Part shown: one piece after another, positions 45,159 to 55,305 of the stretch
Position numbering within the stretch: position 1 is the stretch's first letter
How the letters are laid out: each line of letters opens with the position of its first letter
Assembly (NCBI RefSeq): GCF_001461695.1
Contig: NZ_AUTC01000024.1
Span: forward strand, 158,396 to 222,395
Reading direction: 5' to 3'
From: Sinorhizobium fredii USDA 205
GTDB taxonomy: Bacteria; Pseudomonadota; Alphaproteobacteria; Rhizobiales; Rhizobiaceae
DNA length: 64,000 nucleotides
Made by a program: the position numbers and the translations under genes
The notes under the pieces: model-generated
What the model was told of the DNA's origin: nothing
Databases searched by the model: none
Seen by the model: only the letters and a program-made list of their open reading frames with translations

Positions 45159-46148
45159 CTAGGACCGGGCGAACTCCAGCAGCTCCTTGTTCAACTGCTC
45201 CTTGTGGGTGTCCGTGATGCCATGCGGCGCACCCGGATAGACCTTCAGTTCCGCATGCGGGACGAGTTTTTTCGATGACCGGGCGGCGGCGTCGATCGGC
45301 ACGATCTGGTCGTCGTCGCCGTGGACGATGAGCGTCGGCACGTCGAACTTCTTCAGATCCTCGGTGAAGTCGGTTTGGGAGAAGGCGACGATCGAATCGT
45401 AAGTGTTCTTGTGGCCGGCGGTCATGCCCTGCAGCCAGAAGCTGTCGATCATGCCCTGCGACGGCTTTGCGCCCGGCCGGTTGAAGCCGAAGAAAGGCCC
45501 CGAAGCGATATCCTTGTAGAGTTGCGAGCGGTCGGCGAGGCTTGCCGCCTGCAGACCATCGAACACGTCCTTCGGCAGGCCGCCGGGGTTCTTGTTGGTC
45601 TTGACCATCAGCGGCGGCACTGCCGAGATCAAGCCGGCCTTGGCAACGCGGCCGGTACCGTGGCGACCGATATAGCGAGCGACTTCGCCGCCGCCGGTCG
45701 AGAAGCCGGCGAGGAAGATGCCTTTGAGATCCAGTTGCTCGATCAGCTCGGCAAGGTCGTCGGCATAGTGGTCCATGTCGTTGCCGTCCCAGGGCTGGCT
45801 GGACCGGCCGTGGCCGCGGCGGTCGTGCGTGACGACGCGGAAGCCGTTGTTGGCCAAATGAAAGGCCTGAGCTTCCCAGCTATCGGATGACAGCGGCCAG
45901 CCGTGGCTGAGGATGACGACCGGACCATCCTTCGGCCCCCAGTCCTTGTAATAGATTTCAACGCCGTCGCGAGTGGTGATCCTGCTTCCCATGGTCCTTG
46001 CTCCTTCCGTTGTCGATGGCTTCACCTTATCCGCTGCGGCAGCCGGCGGGGAGACGGAGAGTGTGGCGGCTGCGCTGGCGGCCCCGAGTGCTCCCGCCAG
46101 AATCTCTCTCCTGGAAACGGTGGCTGTGCTGTTCTGAACCTTCGTCAT
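45159..46148 (-). CDS. Tat-exported alpha/beta hydrolase (non-haem chloroperoxidase-like)
   Basis: Predicted hydrolase of 329 residues. The N-terminus has a twin-arginine motif [11 protein letters not shown] followed by an alanine-rich hydrophobic stretch and PPAAAADK, a Tat signal of about 40 residues. The mature part resembles non-haem chloroperoxidases/arylesterases: oxyanion [11 protein letters not shown], nucleophile elbow [12 protein letters not shown], acid in [12 protein letters not shown] and histidine in YPGAPHGI. It may act as an esterase or perhydrolase in the periplasm. It is divergent from an OhrR-like MarR gene, and three palindromes lie between them, so it is probably redox- or peroxide-regulated. 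Confidence 0.87.
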   Translation of the reverse strand: MTKVQNSTATVSRREILAGALGAASAAATLSVSPPAAAADKVKPSTTEGARTMGSRITTRDGVEIYYKDWGPKDGPVVILSHGWPLSSDSWEAQAFHLANNGFRVVTHDRRGHGRSSQPWDGNDMDHYADDLAELIEQLDLKGIFLAGFSTGGGEVARYIGRHGTGRVAKAGLISAVPPLMVKTNKNPGGLPKDVFDGLQAASLADRSQLYKDIASGPFFGFNRPGAKPSQGMIDSFWLQGMTAGHKNTYDSIVAFSQTDFTEDLKKFDVPTLIVHGDDDQIVPIDAAARSSKKLVPHAELKVYPGAPHGITDTHKEQLNKELLEFARS

Positions 46149-46179
46149 CGAATTGCTCCTTTCGCGAGACCGCTATTAA

Positions 46180-46319
46180 ATCGTGCACGATATAAATTGA
46201 CGTCAATGAATCTCTTCGTGGGATAGTGACGGGCTTGCATCGCTGTCGATTCAATCGTGCACGATATTTATCGCGGTTGATTGGCCATGTCAATATCTTG
46301 CGATTATATCGCGAACGAT
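46180..46319. promoter_or_regulatory. Three MarR-type palindromic operators
   Basis: ATCGTGCACGAT occurs exactly at 46180-46191 and 46254-46265, and a variant ATCGCGAACGAT at 46308-46319. All lie between the hydrolase start (46148, minus) and the marR start (46353, plus). Repetition of one palindrome in a divergent region is typical of MarR autoregulation. Confidence 0.75.
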
Positions 46320-46352
46320 TTATTGTGTTTTAACGGAACGTTGGAAAAGGCC

Positions 46353-46805
46353 ATGGCGAAAGCAGACACCCCCTCCCCCGAAGAGTTGATGAAGCTGGAT
46401 AATTTCCTGTGCTTTGCGATCTATTCCGCGAATCATGCGTTCACGCGGGTCTACAAGCCGCTGCTCGACGAACTGGACCTCACCTACCCACAATATCTCG
46501 TGATGGTTGTCCTTTGGGAGAAAGACGACCAGACCGTCGGAAGTCTCGGCGAGAAACTCTTTCTTGAGTCGAGCACGCTGACGCCGATGCTGAAGCGACT
46601 CGAGGCCATAGGGTACGTTTCGAGGGTCCGTGACCGGGCTGATGAGCGGCAAGTGCGCGTGCGCCTGACCGAGACTGGCCTGGCGCTGAAGGCAAAGGCC
46701 AGCACCGTTCCGTGTGGCATCATTGATGCGATCGGAATGCAGCCCACGGAGATCGGCCGACTCAAGCAGGAAATCGCAGCACTCCGCGCCTCGCTGCTGC
46801 GGTAG
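46353..46805 (+). CDS. OhrR-like MarR-family redox regulator
   Basis: Winged-helix repressor of 150 residues. The N-terminal LDNFLCFAIYSANHAFTRVYKPLLDELDLTYPQYLVM-type region matches OhrR, with reactive cysteine C20; the DNA-binding part includes SLGEKLFLESSTLTPMLKRLEAIGYVSR and DERQVRVRLT. OhrR proteins lose DNA binding on organic hydroperoxide oxidation. Here the divergent partner is an alpha/beta hydrolase instead of the usual Ohr peroxidase. The ATG at 46353 follows AAAAGGCC and fits the family start; the frame from 46281 runs through an operator. Confidence 0.88.
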   Translation: MAKADTPSPEELMKLDNFLCFAIYSANHAFTRVYKPLLDELDLTYPQYLVMVVLWEKDDQTVGSLGEKLFLESSTLTPMLKRLEAIGYVSRVRDRADERQVRVRLTETGLALKAKASTVPCGIIDAIGMQPTEIGRLKQEIAALRASLLR

Positions 46806-46829
46806 GCGAGAACGGAATACGGGCGCGCT

Positions 46830-47819
46830 CTAAAGTCCGACGACCACCGCCCCTCCGGTCAGCCCCGCGCCGGCCGCCGTCAGCAAAAGCTTTTCCCCGG
46901 AAGCGAAGGGGTTTGCCTTGCGCGCGAGCGAGAGCGACAGCGGAATCGTCGCTGCCGATGAGTTGCCGTATTCCTCGATGGTCCGCACGGTCTTCGACGG
47001 ATCGATGTCCAGATTGCCGCAGACAGCATCGAAGATCCGGACATTCGCCTGGTGGGGCACGAAGCGGCTGACCTCCGCCGGGCCAAGGCCCGCCGCGGCG
47101 AGCGCGCGCGTAGCGCAAGTCGACATCATCTCGACGGCCCGGACGAACACCTCCCGCCCGTCGCGCATCGTCATCAGCACATCCTCCGCCGGCATGCCCG
47201 ACGCAAACGGCCGGCTGCTGCCGCCGGCCGGAATCGTGATCAGATCGTAGCCGCTCCCGTCCGACGCCAGGTCGACGCCGACGAGCCCCTTGTCCGGATC
47301 GTTCGAAGGCGCAATAACAACGGCGCCGGCCGCATCGGCAAAGAGCACGGCGCTTGCCCTTTCCGCCGGGTTGATGCGGCGGCTCAGAATGTTGGCGGCA
47401 ACGACGAGGACCGGTTTTGCCTGCGCGCGAACGAAACCGTCGGCGAGCGTCAGCGCGTAGAGGAAGCCCGAACAGGCGCCGGCCAGGTCGATCGCGCCGG
47501 AATTGGCCAGTCCGAGGCGATGGGCGAGCAGCGGCGCCGAAGGCGGCAGAAGATGATCGGGCGTCGAGGTCGCTAGCAGCGTCAAAGCGATATCGCCCCG
47601 CGAAATCCCCGCATCCTCAAGTGCCGCTTCGCCGGCCTTGGCCGCAAGGCCGCTCAGCGTATCGTCCTCCTCGACCCAGCGCCGTGCGCGGATGCCGGTG
47701 CGGCGCTCGATCCAGCCCGGCTCGAGGCCGAGTTGCGCTTCGATTTCGGCATTGTCGACGCGCCGCGCCGGCACTGAGTGGCCGAAGCCGGCAAGGCGGG
47801 ATGACCGGACGATGCTCAT
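46830..47819 (-). CDS. bioZ: BioZ, FabH-like 3-oxoacyl synthase of biotin synthesis
   Basis: KAS III enzyme of 329 residues with the Cys-His-Asn triad: C116 in [10 protein letters not shown]256 in [10 protein letters not shown] and N286 in EYGNSSAA. In Agrobacterium and related bacteria BioZ makes the pimeloyl-type precursor from glutaryl-CoA/ACP and malonyl-ACP, replacing BioC-BioH. Its place in a biotin operon distinguishes it from housekeeping FabH. The start overlaps the bioA stop by 4 bases. It is the last gene of the operon; the convergent marR gene ends 25 bases away. Confidence 0.9.
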   Translation of the reverse strand: MSIVRSSRLAGFGHSVPARRVDNAEIEAQLGLEPGWIERRTGIRARRWVEEDDTLSGLAAKAGEAALEDAGISRGDIALTLLATSTPDHLLPPSAPLLAHRLGLANSGAIDLAGACSGFLYALTLADGFVRAQAKPVLVVAANILSRRINPAERASAVLFADAAGAVVIAPSNDPDKGLVGVDLASDGSGYDLITIPAGGSSRPFASGMPAEDVLMTMRDGREVFVRAVEMMSTCATRALAAAGLGPAEVSRFVPHQANVRIFDAVCGNLDIDPSKTVRTIEEYGNSSAATIPLSLSLARKANPFASGEKLLLTAAGAGLTGGAVVVGL

Positions 47820-49084
47820 AGCCGCCCCGCATTGAAGGCTGCCGCCGCCGCGTCGATCGCGTCATAGGCCCGGTCGAGATCGGCATCGGTGACGCAATAG
47901 GGCGGCATCAGATAGATGACGTTGCCGAGCGGGCGGATGAGCAGCTGGCGTTCGCGGAAGAACGCCCGGAGCCGCGGTCCGACCTCCGACAGATAGCCGC
48001 CCGCCGGCACGCAAAGATCGAGCGCGGCGATCGTACCGGCCTGGCGAACATTCCTGAAGCGTGGATCGGCGCCGAAGCGCTGCAGGTGGTGCCGTTGTTT
48101 CGCGGCGAGCGCTTCGATGCGCTCGCCGACCGGCTCCGCCTTCCAGACGGCGAGATTGGCGACGGCCGCCGCGCAGGCGATCGGATTGGCCGTATAGGAG
48201 CTGGAATGGAAGAACGTCCGGCGCCGGTCGGTCGACAGATGCGCGTCGAATATCTCGGCCGTGCAAAGCGTTGCCGCCAGCGGCAGCGCGCCGCCGGTCA
48301 AGCCCTTCGACGTGCAGAGGATGTCGGGCGCGATCCCCGCTTGTTCACAGGCGAAAAGCGGGCCGGTGCGGCCCCAGCCGGTCATCACCTCATCGGCTAT
48401 CAGTAGGCTGCCGTGCCGTTCGGCAATCCGCTTCAACTCGGCAAGGACGATGGCCGGATAGATCTTCATTCCGCCGGCGCCGAGAATCAGCGGCTCGACG
48501 AGCAACGCCGCCACCTGGCCGGAAGCGCAGCACGCCTCGAAGGCGTCGAGCGTCTCCTGTTCGCGACCGGCTTCGGGAAACGGTAAGCGGTCGACGGCGA
48601 ACAGAAGCGGCTCGTAGGCGGCATTGAAGACACCGCGCTCGCCGACCGACATCGTGCCGATCGTATCGCCGTGGTAGCTGTGCTCCATCACGCAGACGCG
48701 GCTGCGCGGCGCGCCGATATTGTGGAAGAAGCCAAGCGCCATTTTCAGCGCCACCTCCACTGCGGTCGAGCCGCTGTCGGAATAGAAGACATGCCTCAAG
48801 CCGGCGGGCGCGATCTCGATCAGCCCCCTGGCCAGGTCCTCCGCCGGCGCGTGGGTGTATTCGGCAAAGATCACCTGGTCATAGGTTTCGGTCGCGCGCC
48901 GGATCGCCTCCATGATCGACGGGTGCCGATGACCGTGGGTGATCACCCACCAGGACGAGATCGCATCGAGAATGCGCGTTCCATCCTCGTCAATGAGATA
49001 GGCGCCCTCTGTGCGGACGATACGCTTCATCACCGGTTCCAGCGCGTGCTGGGTGAAGGGGTGCCAGACCGGAGAACCGCTCAT
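47816..49084 (-). CDS. bioA: Adenosylmethionine-8-amino-7-oxononanoate aminotransferase BioA
   Basis: PLP-dependent class III aminotransferase of 422 residues that converts KAPA to DAPA using S-adenosylmethionine as amino donor. Features include [10 protein letters not shown] near the start, [14 protein letters not shown] near 43 (substrate-binding tryptophans), [15 protein letters not shown] near 103, D231 in [14 protein letters not shown] and the PLP lysine K260 in CTSKGLTGG. The start overlaps the bioD stop by 4 bases and its stop overlaps bioZ, indicating tight coupling. Confidence 0.96.
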   Translation of the reverse strand: MSGSPVWHPFTQHALEPVMKRIVRTEGAYLIDEDGTRILDAISSWWVITHGHRHPSIMEAIRRATETYDQVIFAEYTHAPAEDLARGLIEIAPAGLRHVFYSDSGSTAVEVALKMALGFFHNIGAPRSRVCVMEHSYHGDTIGTMSVGERGVFNAAYEPLLFAVDRLPFPEAGREQETLDAFEACCASGQVAALLVEPLILGAGGMKIYPAIVLAELKRIAERHGSLLIADEVMTGWGRTGPLFACEQAGIAPDILCTSKGLTGGALPLAATLCTAEIFDAHLSTDRRRTFFHSSSYTANPIACAAAVANLAVWKAEPVGERIEALAAKQRHHLQRFGADPRFRNVRQAGTIAALDLCVPAGGYLSEVGPRLRAFFRERQLLIRPLGNVIYLMPPYCVTDADLDRAYDAIDAAAAAFNAGRL

Positions 49085-49722
49085 GCCAACGCCTCGCGGA
49101 TTTGGTCGATTTCAAAATGCTCGCGGAACGCATGCCGAAGAGTGTCCGGGTTTAGCGTATCGAGTCGCGGCAGCCGCCCGAGCACTCGGACATGCCCCAG
49201 TTTTCCGATGATACTCTCCGTGTCCGCCCGTTCGTCGCCGATGAAGGCGACGCCGACAATCGGAATCGATCGGACCCGCAGCGCTTCGAGCGACAGCAGC
49301 GTGTGATTGATCGTGCCGAGTTCTGTGCGGGCGCAGAGAACAACCGGGATTCGCCAACGCTGGAAGACATCGGCAAAGACGGTCCGCTCCGTCAGCGGCA
49401 CCAGCAACCCGCCCGCCCCTTCGATGACAAGCGGCGCATCGACCAGAGGGGGTGAAGAAAGGCTATCCGGCAGGATCGTCACGCCGTCGAGCCTGGCAGA
49501 GAGATGCGGCGAAGCCGGTGTGGCGAGCCTGTAGGCCTCCGGCAGGATGTGGCGAGCCTCTATCCGGCCGAGCCGCCGGACAGCTTGGCTGTCCGTTTCG
49601 CCGTCGAGCCCGGCCTGCACCGGCTTCCAGTAGCAGCCCGAAAGCGCATCGGTGAGTGCGGCGGAAAAGACGGTCTTGCCGATACCGGTGTCGGTGCCGG
49701 TGATGACGATGCGGGATGTCAT
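49081..49722 (-). CDS. bioD: Dethiobiotin synthetase BioD
   Basis: ATP-dependent ureido-ring synthase of 213 residues, DAPA to dethiobiotin. The P-loop [15 protein letters not shown] is at residues 9-23, followed by YWKPVQAGL and the Mg-binding [12 protein letters not shown] near 105. The ATG at 49722 has GGAGG at 7-base spacing; an ATG one codon upstream (49725) overlaps the bioF stop. The long frame to 50403 is antisense-type read-through over bioF and is not coding. Confidence 0.95.
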   Translation of the reverse strand: MTSRIVITGTDTGIGKTVFSAALTDALSGCYWKPVQAGLDGETDSQAVRRLGRIEARHILPEAYRLATPASPHLSARLDGVTILPDSLSSPPLVDAPLVIEGAGGLLVPLTERTVFADVFQRWRIPVVLCARTELGTINHTLLSLEALRVRSIPIVGVAFIGDERADTESIIGKLGHVRVLGRLPRLDTLNPDTLRHAFREHFEIDQIREALA

Positions 49723-50864
49723 CATCGTTCCTCCGCCATCGCCACCTTCAGGCTTTCCAGCACCCGCGCGATCGCCGCCCTGTCGACATTCAGCGTGATG
49801 GCGATCCTGAGCCGCGCCGTGCCTTCGGGGACGGTTGGCGGACGGATCGCCCGGATGTCGAAGCCCTCGTCGCGCAAGCGATCCGCAATCTTCACGGCCC
49901 GGCCATTGTCGCCGATCATCACCGGCAGGATCTGCGATCCGCTGCCTTCGACGCCGAGCGTTGCCGCAAGCGCCGCATTGGCAAAGGTGCTGAGCACATC
50001 GAATTCCGTTCGGCGCTGCGGCTCGTCCGCGGCGATCCGCAACGCCTCGCGCACTGCCGCCGCGGTCAGCGGCGATGGCGCGGTCGAATAGATGAAGCCG
50101 CGGGCGCGGTTGACGAGATAGTCGCACAGGATTGCGCTGGCACCGAGCAACGCGCCGGAGACGCCGAGCGCCTTGCCGCAGGTATGCAGCACGACCACAT
50201 TTTCCCGGCCCTCGAGCGGCGCAGAAATCCCGCGGCCGCCGGGACCGAAAACGCCCGTGGCATGCGCCTCGTCGATGACCAGAAAGCCGTCGTTCTGTTC
50301 GGCAAGCCTGGCAAGCTCCACGAGCGGCGCCCGGTCGCCGTCCATCGAATAGAGGCTTTCGACGGCAATCCATGGATGCCCCGTTCCGCCGGCGCCGCGC
50401 CACCTGCGAATCGCGTCGGCGAAGGCCTCGACGTCGTTGTGTCTTGCGGCGACCGCCGGCGCCTTGCTGGCAGCGATCCCCTCATGGGCGCTCGCATGGA
50501 TCAGCGCGTCGTGGACAATGATATCGTCGCGTTGCGGCAGGGTTGAAAACAGCGCAACATTGGCGGCATAGCCGCTGCCGAAAAACAGTGCCCGATCCGA
50601 ACCGAAGAATTCGGCCGCCTCCGCCTCGAGTGCTTCGTGCTCGGGGTGGTTGCCGCGCAACAGTCGGGATCCGCCCGCCCCGACCGGAACGCCGCGCTCG
50701 AGCGCCGACACGATCGCCGCCCTTAGGCGTGGCGAGTTGGCAAGGCCCAAATAGTCGTTCGAGGTGAAATCCAGCCCCCCTTGGGCGACGAGCCCTCGTC
50801 GTCGCTCCTTGCGCTCGAGTCCCGTCAGGGTTTTCTCGTAGCGGCCGAGACCGTGCGAGATCAT
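49722..50864 (-). CDS. bioF: 8-amino-7-oxononanoate synthase BioF
   Basis: PLP enzyme of 380 residues that condenses L-alanine with pimeloyl-ACP/CoA to KAPA. Visible are [12 protein letters not shown] near 31, [19 protein letters not shown] near 62, D198 in [12 protein letters not shown] and the Schiff-base lysine K231 in [12 protein letters not shown]. Its start overlaps the bioB stop by 4 bases, and its stop overlaps bioD. Confidence 0.96.
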   Translation of the reverse strand: MISHGLGRYEKTLTGLERKERRRGLVAQGGLDFTSNDYLGLANSPRLRAAIVSALERGVPVGAGGSRLLRGNHPEHEALEAEAAEFFGSDRALFFGSGYAANVALFSTLPQRDDIIVHDALIHASAHEGIAASKAPAVAARHNDVEAFADAIRRWRGAGGTGHPWIAVESLYSMDGDRAPLVELARLAEQNDGFLVIDEAHATGVFGPGGRGISAPLEGRENVVVLHTCGKALGVSGALLGASAILCDYLVNRARGFIYSTAPSPLTAAAVREALRIAADEPQRRTEFDVLSTFANAALAATLGVEGSGSQILPVMIGDNGRAVKIADRLRDEGFDIRAIRPPTVPEGTARLRIAITLNVDRAAIARVLESLKVAMAEER

Positions 50865-51880
50865 TCGGCGGGCTCCATCTCGGCCCGTTCCAGTGCCATC
50901 GGCTTGAGCCCGAGGCGGCGGAACAGCGCCGCATCGTGGTCTTCACCGGGATTGTCGGCAGTCAACAGCGTTTCGCCGACGAAGATCGAATTCGCCCCGG
51001 CGAAGAAACAGAGCGCCTGCATCTCGTCGCTCATCTCCGTGCGGCCGGCCGAAAGGCGGACATGGGACTGCGGCATCAGGATGCGGGCGAGCGCGATCGT
51101 CCGGACGAAATCGATCGGATCGACGGGCGCTGCGTCGGCGAGCTTCGACCCCGGGATGGGGATCAGCATGTTGATCGGCACGCTTTCCGGCGCCGCCGGA
51201 AGATTGGCGAGCGTCACCAGCATCGAGATCCGGTCGTCGACCGTTTCGCCCATCCCCAATATGCCGCCAGCGCAGACCTTGATGCCCGCCTCGCGGACAT
51301 TGTCGAGCGTGTCCAGCCGGTCGGCGAAGGTGCGGGTGGTGATGATCTCGCTGTAGAAGCGCTCCGAGGTATCGACATTGTGATTGTAGTAATCGAGCCC
51401 GGCCTCTGCGAGCCGCTTCGATTGCTGTGGCGACAGCATGCCGAGGGTCATGCAGGTTTCCATGCCGAGCGACCGGACGCCGCTGACCATGGCGACGATC
51501 GCCTCCATGTCGCGTTCCTTCGGGCTGCGCCAGGCGGCCCCCATGCAATAGCGCGTCGCTCCGCCTTCCTTGGCCCTGCGCGCCTCCGCAATCACCCGTT
51601 CGACCTCCATCAGCTTCGACGCCTTGAGGCCGGTCGGATAATGCGCCGACTGGCTGCAATAGCCGCAATCCTCCGCGCAGCCGCCGGTCTTGATCGACAG
51701 CAGCCGGCTCATCTGCACGGCGTTCGGATCGAAATGGGCGCGGTGGATGGACTGGGCACGGAACAGGAGGTCGTTAAACGGCGAATTATAGATTTTTCTT
51801 GCCTCGGCGAGATTCCAACGTGTCCCACCGGCTCCGGAGTTCACAGAATCAGCTCCGCTCGTTACGATCGCGTCCCGCAT
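50861..51880 (-). CDS. bioB: Biotin synthase BioB
   Basis: Radical SAM enzyme of 339 residues that inserts sulfur into dethiobiotin. The 4Fe-4S cysteines are C68, C72 and C75 in [13 protein letters not shown]; further conserved features are [30 protein letters not shown] and the C-terminal [12 protein letters not shown]. It is the first gene of bioBFDAZ. A BioR-type box lies about 50 bases upstream, consistent with repression when biotin is sufficient. Confidence 0.97.
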   Translation of the reverse strand: MRDAIVTSGADSVNSGAGGTRWNLAEARKIYNSPFNDLLFRAQSIHRAHFDPNAVQMSRLLSIKTGGCAEDCGYCSQSAHYPTGLKASKLMEVERVIAEARRAKEGGATRYCMGAAWRSPKERDMEAIVAMVSGVRSLGMETCMTLGMLSPQQSKRLAEAGLDYYNHNVDTSERFYSEIITTRTFADRLDTLDNVREAGIKVCAGGILGMGETVDDRISMLVTLANLPAAPESVPINMLIPIPGSKLADAAPVDPIDFVRTIALARILMPQSHVRLSAGRTEMSDEMQALCFFAGANSIFVGETLLTADNPGEDHDAALFRRLGLKPMALERAEMEPAE

Positions 51881-51911
51881 TCGTGGCTATCCCCTCTGTT
51901 GTCGAACACCA

Positions 51912-51940
51912 ATATAGATAGAATTTGATTTTATCTATAG
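51912..51940 (-). promoter_or_regulatory. BioR-type operator upstream of bioB
   Basis: TTATCTATAG at 51931-51940 matches the rhizobial BioR box TTATCTATAA with one mismatch. A second, poorer copy in the opposite sense, ATATAGATAG, lies at 51912-51921. Both are 32-60 bases upstream of the bioB start. No bioR gene is in the window. Confidence 0.75.
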
Positions 51941-52040
51941 TTTGTTAAGTGAGAGGGGCGCAACCGCCTATCGGAGATATTCAGCATTCATGTCGCCGGC
52001 ACTACAGCGCCGCCCGTCCAATTGGACGCGCAAAGCAAAA

Positions 52041-52064
52041 GGCCCGGCGCTTGCACGCCGGGCC
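52041..52064 (-). terminator. Terminator of the liv operon
   Basis: A perfect 9-bp stem GGCCCGGCG / CGCCGGGCC with a 6-base loop, followed on the minus strand by TTTTGCTTT, 32 bases beyond the livK stop. Confidence 0.8.
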
Positions 52065-52095
52065 CTGCATTCGATGTCAAAGCGTCGGAACGAAA

Positions 52096-53214
52096 CTATT
52101 CGTTCTGGAAGTAGCTGAACTTGCCGTCCTCACCCTTCTTCCAGGTGTACATGACGTAGTCCGGGCGGGTGATGTCGCCCTTTTCGTCATAGCCGAGTTC
52201 GCCGATCGCCGTCTTGAACGGACCCTTGGCCTTGATCGCTTCGGCAACGGCCTGCGGATCGTTGCCGCCGGCAGCCTTGGCGGCATCCGCGATCACCTGC
52301 AGGGCCGCGTAGGAATAGAGCGTGTAGGCTTCCGGCTCGAAGCCGGCGGCGCGGAACTTCTCGACGAGTTCCTTGGAAGCCGGGTTCTTGCGCGGATCCG
52401 GAGCGAAGGTCATCAGCGTGCCGTCGACGGCGTCGCCGGCGATCGAAGCCAGCTCGTTCGAAACGATGCCGTCGCCCGACATGAAGGTTGCCTTCAGGCC
52501 CTGGTCCTTCATCTGGCGCATGATGAGGCCGGCTTCGGTGTGCAGACCACCGTAGTAGACGACCGAGACGCCGGCTTCCTTCATCTTGGCGATCAGCGCC
52601 GAGAAATCCTTGTCGCCGATGTTGATACCTTCGTAGAGAGCCTCGGTGAGGCCCGCTTCGTTCGTCGACTTCTTGGTTTCATCGGCAAGACCCTGGCCGT
52701 AAGGCGTCTTGTCGTGAATGATGGCGATCTTCGCGTCCTTGAAGTTGGCAGCGAGGTAGGCGCCGGCAACTGCACCCTGCTGGTCGTCACGGCCGCAGGT
52801 GCGGAACGTGTTCCACATGCCGCGCTCGGTGAACTGCGGGTTGGTCGCAGACGGCGTGATTTCCAGGATGCCGTTTTCGGCATAGACTTCCGATGCCGGG
52901 ATCGACACGCCTGAGTTGAAGTGGCCGACCACGAACTTCACACCGTCAGCAACGAACTTGTTGGCGACCGAGATGCCCTGCTTCGGGTCGGAGACGTCGT
53001 CGCCGAGTACGAGCTTGATCTGTTCGCCGTTGATGCCACCTGCTGCGTTGATGTCCGCAACCGCCTGCTCAGCACCTTTCTGGAGCTGGGCGCCGAACGC
53101 GGCGTTCGGGCCGGTCAGCGGACCAGCGACGCCGACCAGCAGATCAGCCCATGCGGTGCCGCTGAAGGCGACCATTGCTGTCAGCGCCACAGCCGACAGG
53201 AGAGACTTTTTCAT
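52096..53214 (-). CDS. livK: Branched-chain amino acid-binding protein LivK
   Basis: Periplasmic Leu/Ile/Val-binding protein, 372 residues. A signal peptide (about 1-23, AFSGTAWA) is followed by the family core: [54 protein letters not shown] and [19 protein letters not shown]. The ATG at 53214 follows GGGAG at 8 bases; the frame to 53430 runs through a non-coding leader. It is the last gene of livH-M-G-F-DUF6867-K, and the 115-base gap before it may hold an internal promoter. Confidence 0.94.
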   Translation of the reverse strand: MKKSLLSAVALTAMVAFSGTAWADLLVGVAGPLTGPNAAFGAQLQKGAEQAVADINAAGGINGEQIKLVLGDDVSDPKQGISVANKFVADGVKFVVGHFNSGVSIPASEVYAENGILEITPSATNPQFTERGMWNTFRTCGRDDQQGAVAGAYLAANFKDAKIAIIHDKTPYGQGLADETKKSTNEAGLTEALYEGINIGDKDFSALIAKMKEAGVSVVYYGGLHTEAGLIMRQMKDQGLKATFMSGDGIVSNELASIAGDAVDGTLMTFAPDPRKNPASKELVEKFRAAGFEPEAYTLYSYAALQVIADAAKAAGGNDPQAVAEAIKAKGPFKTAIGELGYDEKGDITRPDYVMYTWKKGEDGKFSYFQNE

Positions 53215-53329
53215 TTTGTTACTCCCAATTATTCGAGCGGGTCTCGTTTCATAAGCCTGCGCAATGCCCACCATAATTGCGCCGGTGTTCCTTCGCACCG
53301 GCCGCACCCGACCGGCACGCGCTGTTCCC

Positions 53330-53674
53330 TTATTTGGCCTTCCAGGAGAAAGGTGAGGTCTTCTCGTAGAGCCAGTAGTACATATTCGCCATCTGCTTGG
53401 TCCGGTAGTACCGGTAACCGGCGGTAGCAAACAACAAAAGCACGAGCGTGTCTACGACATAGTACTGGGGGCTGAACATCGTGCCTTCGAAAAGTGCGTG
53501 GTGCACGAAGCGGATAGCAAGTCCCAGCAGCGCCACGTAGACGATGAGCCGCGGAACCTGTCCCCAGCTTTCCGCAACGCTCTTTCCGGTGCGCCACGCG
53601 GTCCAGCCGCCGAGAACGCAGGTGATGAACAGAAACTGCCAGATGGAGGCTTCTTCGTAGAGAATTCCCTGCAT
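53330..53674 (-). CDS. DUF6867 membrane protein of the liv operon
   Basis: Small inner-membrane protein of 114 residues with three predicted transmembrane segments: about 13-30 ([17 protein letters not shown]), 44-62 ([17 protein letters not shown]) and 74-92 ([16 protein letters not shown]). The C-terminus is polar and aromatic ([15 protein letters not shown]). Homologues sit between livF and livK in many Rhizobiales, as remembered, and are unnamed. Possible roles are stabilising the LivHM channel or assisting the binding protein; none is shown. The ATG at 53674 has GGAG at 9-base spacing; a GTG at 53692 is also possible. Confidence 0.8.
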   Translation of the reverse strand: MQGILYEEASIWQFLFITCVLGGWTAWRTGKSVAESWGQVPRLIVYVALLGLAIRFVHHALFEGTMFSPQYYVVDTLVLLLFATAGYRYYRTKQMANMYYWLYEKTSPFSWKAK

Positions 53675-53695
53675 GTCACTTAACTCCAGCACGCA

Positions 53696-54421
53696 TCAAT
53701 GGCGGCCGCCTTCGAGATAGGCGGCGCGGACCTCCGGATTGGCGAGCAGGTCCTTGCCCGATCCGCTCATCGTCACCCGGCCGTTGACGAGGACGTAGGC
53801 CCGGTCGGAAAGCTTGAGCGCCCCGAAGGCGTTCTGCTCGACCAGGAACACGGTCAGGCCCTCTTGCTTGTTGAGCTTCTTGATCGCCTCGAAAATGCCC
53901 TTGATGATCAGCGGCGCAAGGCCGAGCGACGGCTCGTCGAGCAGCAGCAGCTTCGGACGGGCCATCAGCGCGCGGCCGATCGACAGCATCTGCTGTTCAC
54001 CGCCGGACAGCGTCCCGCCGCGCTGCGCCTGCCGCTCCTTGAGTCGCGGGAACAGCGTGAAGACCTTCTCCACGTCTTCCTTGAAGTGCTTCAGGTCGTC
54101 GAGGCTGGCGCCCATCTGCAGGTTTTCAAGAACCGTCATGCGCGGGAAGATGCGGCGTCCTTCAGGAGACTGGGCGATCCGGAGCCGGGCAATCTCGTGC
54201 GTCGGCAGGCGCGTGATGTCCTTCCCTTCGAAAAAGATCGAACCGGTGCGTGCCTGCGGTTTGCCGAAGATCGTCATCATCAGCGTCGACTTGCCGGCGC
54301 CGTTGGCACCGATCAGCGAAACGATTTCGCCACGGTGAACCTCGACATCGACGCCGTTCAGCGCCCGGATGTTGCCGTAATAGGTCTCGACGCCTCTTAC
54401 ATTCAGCAGCGGAGCGGTCAT
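53696..54421 (-). CDS. livF: Branched-chain amino acid ABC transporter ATPase LivF
   Basis: ATPase of 241 residues. Walker A is GANGAGKSTLMM near residue 38, signature LSGGEQQMLSIGRALM near 136 and Walker B LLLLDEPSLGLAP near 156. It forms a heterodimer with LivG beneath LivHM. The start overlaps the livG stop by 4 bases. Length is normal. Confidence 0.95.
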   Translation of the reverse strand: MTAPLLNVRGVETYYGNIRALNGVDVEVHRGEIVSLIGANGAGKSTLMMTIFGKPQARTGSIFFEGKDITRLPTHEIARLRIAQSPEGRRIFPRMTVLENLQMGASLDDLKHFKEDVEKVFTLFPRLKERQAQRGGTLSGGEQQMLSIGRALMARPKLLLLDEPSLGLAPLIIKGIFEAIKKLNKQEGLTVFLVEQNAFGALKLSDRAYVLVNGRVTMSGSGKDLLANPEVRAAYLEGGRH

Positions 54422-55305
54422 TGCTTGGTGCCTCCGTGCTCGCCTTCGATTTCCTCGATCTGTTCGATCACCTCTTCAACCTCTTCGTCCTCGACACCCA
54501 GATAGGCCGCGATGACCCTTGGATCGTTCTTCACGAAATCCGGGTTGCCGTCGGAAATCTTCTGACCGTATTCGAGCACCACGACGTGATCGGAAATCTC
54601 CATCACCACGGACATATCGTGCTCGATCAACAGGATGGATGTGCCGGTTTCGGCGCGAATGCTCTGCAACAAGTCATTGAGCGCATGCGATTCACGCGGG
54701 TTGAGACCGGCCGCAGGCTCATCGAGGCAGAGCAACTCCGGACCGGTGCACATCGCCCGGGCGATCTCCAGCCGCCGCTGTGCACCGTAGGGGAGGTCCC
54801 CGGCCGGATCGTCGGCGCGATCGATCAGCGACGCCTTCTCGAGCCAATGCCGGGCGAGTTCCGTCGAATCCTTGGCGGCCTGCCGATAGGTGGGAAATCC
54901 AAGCAGTCCGAGCACTGTATAGCCCGACGCCTGCATCAGCTTGTTGTGCTGCGCGACCAGCAGGTTCTCGAGCACCGTCATGCCCGAGAACATCCGGATA
55001 TTCTGGAAGGTTCGCGCCACCTTGGCGCGTTTGGTGATTTCGAAATCGGGAAGACGTTCCAGCAGGAACTCATCACCGGACTTCTGCTTCATGGTGATCA
55101 TACCCATCGTCGGCTTGTAGAAGCCGGTGATGCAGTTGAACACCGTCGTCTTACCCGCTCCGTTCGGGCCGATCAGCGCGGTGATCTCGCCGCGCGCCGC
55201 TTCGAAGGAGAAGTCGTTGATGGCCATCAGACCGCCGAAGCGCATCGACAGGTGCTCAACCTTGAGAATGGGGTCTTTTGTCATTGTCGTTGTCTCGATG
55301 ACCAT
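54418..55305 (-). CDS. livG: Branched-chain amino acid ABC transporter ATPase LivG
   Basis: ATPase of 295 residues. Walker A is GPNGAGKTTVFNCITG near residue 42, signature-region LPYGAQRRLEIARAM near 165 and Walker B LLCLDEPAAGLNP near 187. The C-terminus carries an acidic extension (EDEEVEEVIEQIEEIEGE, about 25 residues beyond the usual LivG length of 255-270), possibly a coiled coil. The start overlaps the livM stop by one base. It works with LivF. Confidence 0.94.
   Translation of the reverse strand: MVIETTTMTKDPILKVEHLSMRFGGLMAINDFSFEAARGEITALIGPNGAGKTTVFNCITGFYKPTMGMITMKQKSGDEFLLERLPDFEITKRAKVARTFQNIRMFSGMTVLENLLVAQHNKLMQASGYTVLGLLGFPTYRQAAKDSTELARHWLEKASLIDRADDPAGDLPYGAQRRLEIARAMCTGPELLCLDEPAAGLNPRESHALNDLLQSIRAETGTSILLIEHDMSVVMEISDHVVVLEYGQKISDGNPDFVKNDPRVIAAYLGVEDEEVEEVIEQIEEIEGEHGGTKQ

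Noticed and set aside
49726..50403. N-terminal extension of bioD to 440 residues
   Set aside because: The extra part lies over bioF in another frame and has no homology; the P-loop-proximal start with GGAGG is clear.
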